A stretch of 64,000 nt of DNA from Actinostola sp. cb2023 (Eukaryota > Cnidaria > Anthozoa > Actiniaria > Actinostolidae): contig JAUJYZ010001397.1 in NCBI GenBank assembly GCA_033675265.1, positions 28,188 through 92,187 of the forward strand, read 5' to 3'. The notes beneath the pieces are model-generated. The model made no database searches and had not been told where the DNA came from. It worked only from the letters and a program-made list of their open reading frames with translations. Numbering within the stretch: position 1 is the first letter of the stretch; each line of letters starts with the position of its first letter. The position numbers and the translations under genes were made by a program. Positions 21,410 to 31,279 of the stretch are shown piece after piece.

Positions 21410-24400
21410 ATGGATTCTAAAACATTTATGAAGAATGCTAAATATAATGTTGTTAGATTGCTAGATGATCAAGAGAAACCGCATAAAACAAAACTTATTT
21501 TAGAGGTTGTGTTTCGTAAAAAGAAGGATTCAACCATCTCACACTTTCATTCGGAGATAGAGGTGATTACAGATGCGACTGACGTTGCTAAAGTTTATGA
21601 ATGGATGCAAGAGGATATTTTAGAGAAGATCGCAACATTTCAAAATATGGGTTCTGGATGGCAGTTTAAAAGAGTTGTGGCTCTAGATATTAGTGCTGAT
21701 AAATATGCGCCTTTGAGAGGCAGATCTTATGTCGATTTACCGCCGAAGTTAAAAAAGAAGAAAGCAATAGTTAACTTACAAAACAAAGATAACCAATGTT
21801 TTAAATGGGCGATTACAACTGCGGTGTTTCCATCAGATAAGATTAGAGAGAGAGTTACCAAAGTTTTGAAAGAGAATGCAGAGAAGTTAGATTGGAGTGG
21901 TCTTGAGTTTCCAGTGCCGCTGGATAAGATTTCGATCTTTGAAAGGAATAATCCCAGGTTTGCAATTAATGTTTATGGGTGGAAAGAAAGCATCTATCCG
22001 TTGAGAATAAGCGATAATGAGGATAGAGAAGAAACTATTAATTTGCTGCTAATAACAAATCATTATTGTTGGATAAAAAATATGAGCAGATTGCTGGCAT
22101 CACAGATTACAAGCCACAAGGGAAAGAGATATTTCTGCGAAAGATGTCTCATTTCATTTAAAACAGAGATCTCATTAGATAAACATTCTGAATACTGTGA
22201 GAAACACAATTCGATTAAGATTACTATGCCAAAGAAAGGCAGCACAATCTCATTCAAGAATTACAATAGAAGTATGAGAGTGCCTTTTGTAGTTTATGCC
22301 GATTTCGAATGCTTCACAGAAACTATCAGACAGGATCGAGAGGAGCATAAGGAAGACGAATCTTATACAGAAAAGTATCAGCGGCATAAACCGTCTGGAT
22401 TTCGCTATATTATTAAATGTTACGACGATAATTTGTTCAAGCCAAAGACTGTTGGTTATACGGCAACTAAAGATGAAGATATTGGCAAGATGTTTGTAGA
22501 ATGTTTGGAGAAAGATGTTAGAAAACTTGCTGAGATAGGAGATCAGCCTCTTGTGATGACAAAAGAGAATAAGAGGGATTATGAGAATGCGGCTGACTGC
22601 TTCATCTGTAATCAAAAGTTGAAAGAAGATAAAGTTAAAGATCACGATCATTTGACAGGAAAGTATCGTGGAGCTGCTCATAATGATTGTAATTTAAACT
22701 ATAGAATTCCTAAACACATTCCAGTGATATTTCATAATTTGGCTGGATATGACGCGCATTTGTTTATAAAGAGTTTAGGATTTTCAGAAGGCAAGATTGA
22801 TTGTATCCCAAATAATGAGGAGAAGTACATTTCATTTAAGAAGGATATAGTTGTAGGATCTTGGATTAAAGATGGTAAAACAATTTTCATCAAACGTGAA
22901 CTTAGATTTATCGATAGTTTTAAGTTCATGGCTTCAGGTTTGGACCGTCTGGCAGCAAATCTGAAAAAAGAACAGTTCATAAATATGAAGAAGTTCTTTA
23001 CAGGTGAAAAACTCGACTTGTTGTTGAGAAAAGGAGTTTATCCTTATGACTATGTGAACTGTTTGTCAAAGTTAGATGAAAAAACTCTGCCAAAGAAGGA
23101 AGAGTTCTTCAGCAGACTTAATGACAGTGATATTTCAGAAGATGATTACAAACACGCACAGAAAGTTTGGCAAGTTTTCAAAATGAAGACTATGAGGGAT
23201 TACCACGATTTGTATCTTCTTTCAGATGTGTTACTGTTGATGGATGTGTTTGAAACCTTTCGCGGTGTGTGCATGGATAATTATAAGTTAGATCCCTGTT
23301 GGTATTTTACAGCTCCAGGTTTGAGCTGGGATGCTATGTTGAAGATGACGGAGATAGAACTTGAACTTTTAACTGATGTGGATATGCTTTTAATGATTGA
23401 AAAAGGAACTAGAGGCGGTGTTAGCATGATTACTAAACGGTATGCAAAGGCGAATAACAAGTATATGAAAGATTATAAGAAGGATAAGAAGGATATCTTT
23501 ATTAAGTATCTTGATGCGAATAATATATATGGTTGGGCCATGTCAGAACCACTTCCCACCGACGGTTTCAAATGGATGAATAAAGATAAATTACTTCATT
23601 GGCACAATTATCCATGTATTTTAGAAGTGGATTTAGAGTATCCAGAAGAGTTGCATGATTTGCACAATGAATATCCTTTAGCGCCAGAACATTTGATGCT
23701 GAACAAAGTTGAAAAGCTAGTTCCTACGATTAGAAATAAAAGAAAATATGTTGTACATCACGCAATTCTGAAGTTGTATGAAAGTTTGGGAATGGAAATA
23801 GTTAAAATACGCAGAGGAATTACCTTTAATGAATCAGACTGGCTGAAAAAGTATATAAACTTAAACACAGAACTTAGAACGGCGGCAACAAATGACTTTG
23901 AAAAGGATTTCTTCAAGTTGATGAACAAAGCGTGTTTGGTAAAACTATGGAAAATATCCGTAACAGACAGGATATTAAACTGGTAACTAATGAGAAACAA
24001 GCGGCAAGACTAATTGCACAGCCGAATTATCATAGAAGAACCATATTTTCAGAACATTTGTGTGCTATTCACATGCTTAAAACAGAATTGATCTTTAACA
24101 AACCGGTCTATCTTGGCATGGTTATTCTAGATCAGTCGAAAGCGCTCATGTATGATTTTCATTATAACTACTTTAAAAAGAAGTTCAAAAGTAGTAAGTT
24201 GCTGTTTACAGATACAGACAGTCTTATGTATGAGATAAAAACAGAAGATTTCTATAAAGATATTAAAGGTGATATTGATAGATGGTTTGATACAAGTGCT
24301 TATCCAAAAGATCATGCAATTGGCAAGTGGGTCAATAAGAAAGTAATAGGAATGATGAAAGATGAAACTGCTGCAGCCGGTGAAATAACTGAGTTCGTTG

Positions 24401-24669
24401 GTTTGAGAAGTAAACTGTACGCTTACAAAATAGATGAAAAAGAGGAAAAGAAATGCAAAGGTATTAAGAAGTCTGTTGTAAAGAATGATATTGAATTTGA
24501 TGATTATAAGAATTGTCTGTTCTCTGGAGTTAAAGTCATGCGAAAGATGAATGTGATTAGAAGTTACAAGCACCAACTCTTTTCAGAAACAGTAAATAAA
24601 GTTGCATTGAGTAGAGAAGATGATAAAAGGATTATTCTTTCAGATCAAATTCACACCGGCTCTATATGA
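21410..24669 (+). pseudogene. Polinton protein-primed DNA polymerase B, frameshifted in motif B
   Basis: Replicative family B polymerase of the element. I chose ATG 21410 because the frame upstream lies in the terminal repeat. Visible features: a zinc finger (YFCERCL...H...C, residues about 240-265), exonuclease I VYADFECF (about 296-302), a CxxC...DHDHLTGKYRGAAHNDCN segment resembling an endonuclease VII/HNH zinc module (about 397-430), exonuclease II HNLAGYDAHLF (about 442), exonuclease III YLLSDVLLL (about 605), and polymerase motif A YLDANNIYGW (about 700). Motif C FTDTDSLMYE is near 24205-24234. A single-base deletion near 23930, exactly in motif B, shifts the frame; the C-terminal part stays open in another frame to 24669. 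Everything else looks well preserved, so the damage is recent. Order and motifs leave little doubt about the family. Confidence 0.93.
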
Positions 24670-25636
24670 GAACACTATCTGGTGGTAACTGAGTGTCTGC
24701 AGGAACGACTTGTAATTCCTCGAGGACAAAAGAACGTTTTGGAGTCCCGTCAGAAAGGAAATATAATAGAGGTTGATTGGATGATATCTGGATTCGAGTT
24801 ATATCATACATCTCCATAGACCATATTGGATCAGTGGCACGTCTTTTTTCTCCACCCTCCAACTCACCAGGAGCATATAAATATCTAACTTTTACACCTG
24901 CTGGTAATCTTTTCTCTTTTAATCCAACAGGTCTTTTATAATTAGCCTCTTTAGAATCAACTTTTTTTAGCTTTATTGATTCACTAGGTGTGTCTCCAGT
25001 AATTATCTTTACTCCACTGTTAATAGATTTTATGACAGCGGGCAATCTTTCCACCCATTCACGAGATCTATCATCTTCCAGCATTTCTTGAGCATATTGA
25101 TGGCTGAATAACTTTTCAGAAATAGTTCGATTAGCACGCTCAACTAATGATTGTGCTCTGTGATTTCCAGCTTCTGATCTTTGTATATTTTTCATAATCG
25201 ATGTAACTTCGCCCTTAAATTCAGTGCCAGGATCTACCATCATTGTTTCAGGCCATTGTAATTTTCTAGAATATATTTTATTAAAAGCTTTAGATACTTC
25301 TGTTGAGTACTTAGACGTCAAAGGTTCAGCATCAACATATCTGCTAGCTACATCAACTACTACTAGAGCATATTTGTAAGTCTTTCTTTTAACAGTATCA
25401 TGTGGTAAAAATAAAAGATCCGCTTGATGTATTTCATTTGGTTTTGAAATATTCCAATGTGGCCTAGGAATGTATTTCGGAGGTGATAAATATATCTGCC
25501 ACAGGGCTTGTTTTTCTAACCAATTTTCTACAATATTTTTATCAACTGTCGCAGCATCTGCTAATTTATTGATAGCGTCATAACCCTTCCAATATCCAAC
25601 AGCCGAATAATATATTTTTGAAAGTTTCTTGTCCAT
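24662..25636 (-). CDS. Polinton integrase (rve, chromodomain-like C terminus)
   Basis: Inserts element DNA into chromosomes and creates the short target duplication. ATG 25636 is preceded by TATATA and is preferred over an upstream TTG in the same frame. The product is 324 residues. The core shows HQADLLFLP (first aspartate, about residue 73), MMVDPGTEF (second aspartate, about 135) and LVERANRT (glutamate, about 166). The D-E spacing is about 30 residues, shorter than the classical 35, suggesting a small in-frame loss. The C-terminal part (KVRYLYAPGE, FVLEELQVVP) has the beta-rich look of the chromodomain-like tail seen in Polinton integrases. The gene overlaps the polymerase 3' end by 8 bp tail to tail and diverges from the capsid gene with only six bases between the ATGs. 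Confidence 0.92.
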   Translation of the reverse strand: MDKKLSKIYYSAVGYWKGYDAINKLADAATVDKNIVENWLEKQALWQIYLSPPKYIPRPHWNISKPNEIHQADLLFLPHDTVKRKTYKYALVVVDVASRYVDAEPLTSKYSTEVSKAFNKIYSRKLQWPETMMVDPGTEFKGEVTSIMKNIQRSEAGNHRAQSLVERANRTISEKLFSHQYAQEMLEDDRSREWVERLPAVIKSINSGVKIITGDTPSESIKLKKVDSKEANYKRPVGLKEKRLPAGVKVRYLYAPGELEGGEKRRATDPIWSMEMYDITRIQISSNQPLLYFLSDGTPKRSFVLEELQVVPADTQLPPDSVLI

Positions 25637-25645
25637 TATATAATG
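25634..25645. promoter_or_regulatory. Bidirectional TATATA between integrase and capsid ATGs
   Basis: CATTATATAATG: the two start codons face away from each other with TATATA exactly between them. The leader must be close to zero or initiation must lie inside the motif, as in late-type viral promoters. Confidence 0.5.
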
Positions 25646-26884
25646 ACGCAATCTATTCCAGAAATATTAGATGTAAATCGAGAATACAAACAGCCCTATG
25701 GTTTGAAAGCTGAAAAAACCGTTCATCGCGTGACTTTTAATCCAAGCACAGCGAATCCTGGGGAGACATTGTACATCCATATTCCAAAGTTGGCGGATAA
25801 TGTTGTATACGTCCCAGGTTCAATCGCACTAACTTTCAAAATTGTTGTCGCCACCGGTCATGTAAATAATACAGTCGTCAATAATTTGGGTAGAGTTCTA
25901 AAATCTCATATGAGAGTTCTGTATGAAGGGGAAACTCTTCAAGACACACATCGCATCGATCTGTTTGAAACCTATAATGATCTCTATTTATCGAAAAGAG
26001 AACGGGAGAATATGTTGCGGGAGGGTATTTCAACGGCTAATATGCGAAAGCTTAGAACAGCCGCAGGTGATAAAGTGTCTACAGATGCAAGCGAGGTAGC
26101 TCTGGCAGCTGTTTATGGAGATAGATATCGAATGCCAATCAATCATCCTATTTTAGACGCTCATGGCAGTTTCTATGCAAAAGCGCTCTCTCAGAATCTG
26201 ACATTTGAGATTACACTTCCACAAAGCAAAGAAGTTACAATAACATCTGATACAACTAAAGCATACACTTACAGTCTTTCAAATATCGAGCTTGAATATG
26301 AGTGTATTGCTAGTGATTATCTTGCACGCGAGGCCCTATCAGCATATCAAGTTGGTAAAGGCTTTTATTATGAGAACATTCTTCTCCATAAGACATTCAC
26401 GATAAATAAAGCCACTGACAGTGTGATTAACGAACATGTTAATATTCCCCGGCGGTCGATGAGCGGTATTTTAATGCTATTTACAGATGCGTATGCCGTA
26501 GGTGCTAGAGATAGTGAAAAGTTTGTATCTCCTAGTATCCTACAGGTCAATATCAACGTTGATGGAATGCCAAATAAACTTTATTCAAAGGGTATGGTGC
26601 CAACTGATTTTTGGAGCTCGATTAGATCAAGATTTGGTGAGACTGATAATATCACACCTAAAGACTTTTACTCAGATAAATTCGCCCTATGGATTGATTT
26701 GAGGACCTTCCCCGATAACAGCATTCATGGTAATGGTTTGTTGTTGAATAGCACAAAAGACGGTGTTAAACTGGAGATGAAGAGGAAAGTTGGTGGGTCA
26801 GGAAATATAACATGTTATATGTTTGTCATTGCCGATGCTCTTATGGAAATTCAAGGCAGCAATTTAAAAGCTATTTTATATTGA
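25643..26884 (+). CDS. Candidate major capsid protein (double jelly-roll, PY type)
   Basis: 413 residues with no membrane segment, rich in beta-strand patterns. It occupies the slot next to the packaging ATPase that the major capsid protein fills in Polintons. Recognisable conserved stretches include FNPSTANPGETLYIHIPKL, NNTVVNNLGRVL, DLFETYNDLYLSKRERENML and RKLRTAAGDK. I associate this pattern with capsid-like proteins of animal Polintons and adintovirus-like elements. The jelly-roll fold itself is inferred, not seen. The frame is intact. Its TGA overlaps the ATG of the ATPase by one base (TGATG), implying co-transcription. Starts at ATG 25643 right after TATATA. Confidence 0.7.
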   Translation: MTQSIPEILDVNREYKQPYGLKAEKTVHRVTFNPSTANPGETLYIHIPKLADNVVYVPGSIALTFKIVVATGHVNNTVVNNLGRVLKSHMRVLYEGETLQDTHRIDLFETYNDLYLSKRERENMLREGISTANMRKLRTAAGDKVSTDASEVALAAVYGDRYRMPINHPILDAHGSFYAKALSQNLTFEITLPQSKEVTITSDTTKAYTYSLSNIELEYECIASDYLAREALSAYQVGKGFYYENILLHKTFTINKATDSVINEHVNIPRRSMSGILMLFTDAYAVGARDSEKFVSPSILQVNINVDGMPNKLYSKGMVPTDFWSSIRSRFGETDNITPKDFYSDKFALWIDLRTFPDNSIHGNGLLLNSTKDGVKLEMKRKVGGSGNITCYMFVIADALMEIQGSNLKAILY

Positions 26885-27510
26885 TGGAAGAATTGAAAGA
26901 TCAAGTACCATTTCACTGTATTATAGTAGGGCCGACGAATTGCGGCAAAACAAAATATTTAGTTGAGACTCTAAGAGGAGCCTATAGAAATGTTTTTGAA
27001 TATGTTGTTCTTATTTGTCCAACCTATTCGAAAAATAAAACTTACCAAGGTTTCGCAAATAAGGACCCAAGATTTATTGTTCTATCACCAGAATCAGATA
27101 ATGCAGATGAGATAAATGATTTACTTTCATGTTGTCAAACAGTATTCTCTGGTACGAACACATTAATAATATTAGACGATTGCGCATTTTCAAAGGATCT
27201 CAAACAAAGATCAAACAAGTTTATTAAATTAGCATTCAGTGGGAGGCATGAAGGGTTGTCCCTATGGGTATTAACTCAACAATTATCATCTATAGCTAAG
27301 CCATTTCGAGAAAATGTTGGATGTATTATTTCATTTTATAATCCTAATCTGTTGTGCGAAAAAACTCTGTTTGAGGAATATGGCGGAAATATGCAGCTTG
27401 AAGAACGGAAGTCTTTTATTAAAACATTAAAATCAGAAAAATACTCAAGAATGTGCTTTTGTTTAAGACATCCTTATAATCATTATTTGGAAATTCCGAG
27501 TAATATATAA
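26884..27510 (+). CDS. Genome packaging ATPase (FtsK/HerA-type)
   Basis: 208 residues. Walker A is GPTNCGKT near residues 15-22 and Walker B is LIILDDC near 94-100. The arginine-containing FSGRHEGLSLWVLTQQ region downstream matches the sensor segment of A32-like viral packaging ATPases. It would pump element DNA into capsids. ATG 26884 shares its A with the stop of the capsid gene, and its TAA shares its last A with the next ATG (27510), so three genes are chained with one-base overlaps. An alternative upstream frame start exists within the capsid gene but is unlikely. Intact. Confidence 0.9.
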   Translation: MEELKDQVPFHCIIVGPTNCGKTKYLVETLRGAYRNVFEYVVLICPTYSKNKTYQGFANKDPRFIVLSPESDNADEINDLLSCCQTVFSGTNTLIILDDCAFSKDLKQRSNKFIKLAFSGRHEGLSLWVLTQQLSSIAKPFRENVGCIISFYNPNLLCEKTLFEEYGGNMQLEERKSFIKTLKSEKYSRMCFCLRHPYNHYLEIPSNI

Positions 27511-28013
27511 TGACATCAGTTCTTGACCAATATGACGAGCCAATAGAAAAGAAAAAGAAAAAAACAGTCGTGAAAAATGATACCTCTGATGTGGAAGAAA
27601 AGAGAGAACAACTTTGTATTCTCTCAGTACTTGGTACTATTGACCAATACACGGGTATTAAAATGAGTCTAGGAGATGTTAAGAAGTTATCAGTAAAAGA
27701 TGTGGATAAGTATTTTAATAGATATCAAGCTGTATTAGGAAATAAAATAACTAATGGATTGGTTGATGCGGCATTGGAACTTGCTGTGGGTCTTGCTTCT
27801 TATGTTGTTCCTATTGATAATAATAAGGAATTGTGTGATGATCTACAGAATAATGAGATGTTGAAACAGGAATTGAATAATATCGCAGGATATTTTCTCC
27901 TCAAAGGCGGCAGATTGGTAGCTCTTAGCAGCTGTTTAGTTCAAGTAGTAAAACATGTTAATTTCAAAGTTGATGCTATTGAGGAAGCGGGGAAGAACGC
28001 CCTCGAAAATTAA
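27510..28013 (+). CDS. Conserved-looking Polinton protein of unknown function
   Basis: 167 residues, predicted mostly helical, with a lysine-rich N terminus (EKKKKKTVVKND) and no membrane segment. Starts within TATATAATG and overlaps the ATPase stop by one base; ends 4 bases over the tail of the opposite-strand clamp candidate. Position between packaging ATPase and replication genes suggests a virion or assembly role, but no motif supports one. The frame is intact. I do not recognise a family. Confidence 0.7.
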   Translation: MTSVLDQYDEPIEKKKKKTVVKNDTSDVEEKREQLCILSVLGTIDQYTGIKMSLGDVKKLSVKDVDKYFNRYQAVLGNKITNGLVDAALELAVGLASYVVPIDNNKELCDDLQNNEMLKQELNNIAGYFLLKGGRLVALSSCLVQVVKHVNFKVDAIEEAGKNALEN

Positions 28014-28681
28014 AGCATTGTTCTAATGACTATTGCAGAGGATGAAAGCTGCAGGACATCTTTTGAACAGCTTATAGTAAGTTTCTTACAACGCAAGCTA
28101 AGATTTCTTTTAATTAGATCTAGACTTATAAGAACCGTTGATTCATCCACCGCAGACTTATCATATAAAGTTTCCTTGCAAATGACGTGGTGTGCTTTAT
28201 TTGTCTCTAGCTGTATTTGTCCTGCGGTGCTGGTGATACGAATATATCTTTCAATCTGCCCTTGATTTGAGAAGCTTTTCTTGAAAGCCTTCTGTGTCAT
28301 TGACCAGGATAAAGGAAAGTCTATTTTTTCCCACATCGCCGGCAGTTGTACAAGTTGGTAAAGAATACTGACTTGTATTGCTCTCATAGGAGAAGTAGTC
28401 GACGCTTCCAACATCTGCATCTCCAGATTAAGATCAATTTTCAATTCTGACACATTATCAATACTGTTGAATACTTCTTTAAGATCTTCCAATCTAACTT
28501 TTATAGCACACATAGGAATCTCTTGTTTTATTTTTACTTTTGCTCTAAGAAAGTTGGTAGATTCAACATCCTCGGCATAAATCTCCAGAATATCAGAAAA
28601 ACTAAGTATTACTTGATGGACTCTAAAAGTTCGTAAAAAAGATACGATTGATTTTAAATACGCAGGGTTGGTTATAATCAT
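28010..28681 (-). CDS. Candidate PCNA-like sliding clamp
   Basis: 223 residues from ATG 28681, which directly follows TATAT on the minus strand; an in-frame TTG 18 bases upstream is less likely. The pattern fits two PCNA-type half-domains. The first has helix LKSIVSFLRTF, strands VILSFSDILEIYAED and LRAKVKI, a second helix LEDLKEVFNSID, then strands LKIDLN and MQMLEAS. The second repeats this with FKKSFSNQ, RYIRITSTAGQIQLE, then LISLDLIKRNLS and LTISCSKDVLQLSSSAIVIRT. The C-terminal part resembles the clamp strand-helix-strand before the last sheet. A clamp would be a processivity factor for the element polymerase. This is fold recognition by eye, without catalytic residues to test, so an unrelated beta protein is possible. 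Divergent from the next gene. Confidence 0.45.
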   Translation of the reverse strand: MIITNPAYLKSIVSFLRTFRVHQVILSFSDILEIYAEDVESTNFLRAKVKIKQEIPMCAIKVRLEDLKEVFNSIDNVSELKIDLNLEMQMLEASTTSPMRAIQVSILYQLVQLPAMWEKIDFPLSWSMTQKAFKKSFSNQGQIERYIRITSTAGQIQLETNKAHHVICKETLYDKSAVDESTVLISLDLIKRNLSLRCKKLTISCSKDVLQLSSSAIVIRTML

Positions 28682-28698
28682 ATATAAGGATAAGCGCA

Positions 28699-29588
28699 AT
28701 GCCTCAATATATGGAGTCTGTGACGGCTTATCTTAGAACGCTTAAACGAATGGCGAAAAAATATGATGTGTCCGTGGATGAAATAATATCTGAGTTTTAT
28801 TTAGAACTGCTGGGAGGAGATCTATCAGAGAATTACTTTCTTATGGTGTGGGGTAAATATGAAGATAGAATGATATTGAATGTGCCAGAAGATTTAGAAA
28901 TAGTTCAGCTGAGGAAAATGTTAAACACCCCACATGTGCTGGAAAATGAATATGAAATATGTATTTGCGGCGACGAGATGACCATGGATAGAGAAGAATT
29001 GCAAATGAGGTGTTCTTGTGGGATAGAAGTTTCCATGCCCGTTGTTAATGACGCTCATTTTATGGCCAAGAAGGGCGGTCGGCTAAGCCCGGCACTTTTA
29101 ATCCCAGCAAACATTATCGTAATTGGATAAATCTCATTCTAGGACAGTCGGTAGTTGCCGACGATGTAATAAATAGCTGTAAGGGGTGCAATACAATTCA
29201 AGATGTCAGAATAACTCTAAAAGATATTGGTCGTGCAGATTTAAATAAACACACCTCCGTAGTTTGGAGCAAAGTGACTGGCAACCCCATACCAAAAGTA
29301 TCTGCCGAAGTGCTTGTTAAAGGAGAACATCTTTTTATACAAGTTTTAGAAGCTAGAAACCACATCAAGGAATTGCAGCGAAATAGAAGATATTATCCTT
29401 ATTACATTTTCAAGATATTAGACCTCTTATGCAAGGGGGAAGACCGCGGTATTCTACGCTTTATTCATCTACAAGGTTCTGACACAGTAGAAAGGAATGA
29501 CGATGAATGGCGGATGATTTGTAAGAAAGTTCCTCTGGAATGGAGAAGCACCTGCAGCACTTTAAGAAATGAATTTGGCCCATGTTGA
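28699..29588 (+). pseudogene. VLTF3-like late transcription factor, frameshifted
   Basis: The first frame (28699-29130) has a helical N terminus and a CxC...CxCG zinc-ribbon-like pair (CICGDEM, RCSCGIEV). Between about 29070 and 29100 similarity passes to another frame, which then stays open to 29588. There the pattern NPSKHYRNW, then VRITLKDI, LNKHTSVVW, a P-x-S spacing, RRYYPYYIFKILDLL and EWRMICKKVPLEW matches the layout I associate with Pox_VLTF3 proteins of large DNA viruses. Those are late-gene transcription factors, which would suit an element whose genes share a TATATA start motif. Family assignment is by eye. One frameshift disables it here. Confidence 0.55.
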
Positions 29589-29765
29589 TTGTTGGAACAT
29601 CTGTTGGACTCTGTTGGAATATTGGAACATCTGTTGGAACTCTCTTGAAAGCTGTTGAACATCTGTTGGAACTCTCTTGAAAGCTGTTGGAACTCCGTTG
29701 GAACTCTGTTGGATATTGGAACTCTGTTGGAACTCTGTTGGATATTGGAATATTATTCTATATAT
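29589..29765 (+). repeat. GTTGGAACTCT minisatellite
   Basis: Tandem variants of TGTTGGAACTCTGTTGGA and ATATTGGAACATCTGTTGGA fill 29588-29750. They lie between the VLTF3-like gene and the next ATG. Unusual in an otherwise tightly packed element. Confidence 0.8.
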
Positions 29766-31039
29766 ATGTCTGACGAATCAAACGATCAAATAACCAAAGA
29801 ACCAGAAACTCCAATTGTTAAGCAAAAGGATCCTAAGAAAATAGCAGCTGGAAAAAAACTGGCTGAATATCATAGGAACGCTAAAAAGGCTCTAGAAAAG
29901 AGTGAAGTTCATGAAAACTGGATGCCATCACTAACAACAACATTTACACTAGTTGGAATAGGTTTAACAGCTTTAGATCATCGCCAACTATTCCGGTCAT
30001 CTTGAGCCCGCGACGAACAGCGGTCTTCCCCAATCGAATAATGACAATCGCGAACAAAAATACAAGGCTTGACTGGGAAGCGAGCAAATTAAGGGAAATA
30101 AAAGTGTACGTTCTGAAGAAAATTAATTTACCAAGATTGAATAGCATTCTACTACTCCTTATACTTTCCTCTGGCTAATAAAAATTACGAAAATATAATT
30201 TTCTACCATTCCTTTTATTAAAGTCGATCGACGTGTATATCGTCCATACTGCCTCTGTAAATTTGGATAAAAACATGCGAAAGTGCGAAGTTCCAAGTCT
30301 AATTGTGGAAATACAGATGATTCTGTCCAATTTGCTGAAATGGATATATAAAATAGACATACCTATAAGGCTATTCACGGAGGCATGTCTAGGTTGTATA
30401 TAATTACACCATTCCTTATTGACTTTGAAAATGCTCCATTATCACCAAATTAGAACACCAAATGTCCGCTTCCGGTGGGCAAAATATAGTGAAGTTTGAA
30501 GTCGAAACTTTACCGAAAATCGTCATGTTTGGTACCCAAATAAAGCTCAGTTATCCAGCTTTCATTTGCCGTAAAGATCCATGGGATAGCTGTTAAAGCA
30601 CAGGGATACCGTCGCAAGTAAGTTAGATTTATCCAAGTCCGGGCCTGAGGGCGCTTGGGCTCCCTGTGCTATTGATCAAAATCGTCGAACCGAGTTAGTA
30701 TTTTCGCTTCTAAAATGTTTCTTCGATAATATTGGGCTCTAAATATACCTAACACATACAGTTTGGTAGTTGTTTGAATGTCCAACGGTGTTTAATTAAC
30801 TAAAAGAGCCTTATTTTACCTGTTTTGGAGCGAATTTGTACTGATACGAGTGATCAATCGAAGTCTATGTTCCGAAGGAAAGCCGCTGAGTGAATTTCGG
30901 CTCAGGATGACCGGAATAGTTGGCGATGTTATATTTTCGATGGAGGAAAGTAGATGTAGCGGATCACAGGACGATGCCTGTGATTTATGAATCTCCTCCT
31001 GAACGGCCAGCAGCTTCTTCGCGAGGAGGTATGGAATAA
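29766..31039 (+). pseudogene. Small membrane protein gene split by a MITE
   Basis: Starts at ATG 29766 just after TATAT. The 5' part encodes an acidic then basic N terminus (KKIAAGKKLAEYHRNAKKAL) and the start of a membrane segment (TFTLVGIGLTAL). At 29976 it is cut by a 953-bp inverted-repeat insertion. Right of the insertion (from 30932) an open frame continues with aromatic, basic and then proline-rich residues (YESPPERP) and stops at 31039, just before the next TATATAATG. Treating the insertion with one flanking TTA keeps the two parts in phase. The intact product would be a single-pass membrane protein of about 105 residues. Function unknown. Confidence 0.6.
29976..30928. mobile_element. 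Harbinger-like MITE inserted in a Polinton gene
   Basis: Inverted ends CATCGCCAACTATTCCGGTC (29979 onward) and the mirror ending at 30928. TTA lies at 29973-29975 and 30929-30931, consistent with a 3-bp duplication, although the left end then has three extra bases. No transposase. Its interior is non-coding; short frames have no recognisable product. Confidence 0.65.
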
Positions 31040-31053
31040 TATATATATATATA

Positions 31054-31275
31054 ATGTCAGAAAACAAAATGATTAAAACTATTACAGACGCTTCTGTAGT
31101 TGTCGGCATCGCAGCCGGCATCGGTTACGTTGGAAAGAAAACCATGAAAGAGTCCTTCATCAACGATCCTTCAACGAGTTTATCAAACTATGGTAAATGG
31201 GTGGCGGTTCTAGCCGGCTCTATGTATTTGAAGCAATATCTAGAAGATCAAAAAATTCTGCCTAAATATCTATAA
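31054..31275 (+). CDS. Small Polinton membrane protein
   Basis: 73 residues with two hydrophobic segments: ASVVVGIAAGIGYVG (about residues 13-27) and WVAVLAGSMYL (about 49-59). ATG 31054 follows a long TATATATATATA string. Next ATG is 5 bases past its stop. Compact placement among likely virion genes suggests a membrane or capsid-internal component, but no family is recognised. Confidence 0.65.
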   Translation: MSENKMIKTITDASVVVGIAAGIGYVGKKTMKESFINDPSTSLSNYGKWVAVLAGSMYLKQYLEDQKILPKYL

Positions 31276-31279
31276 TATA

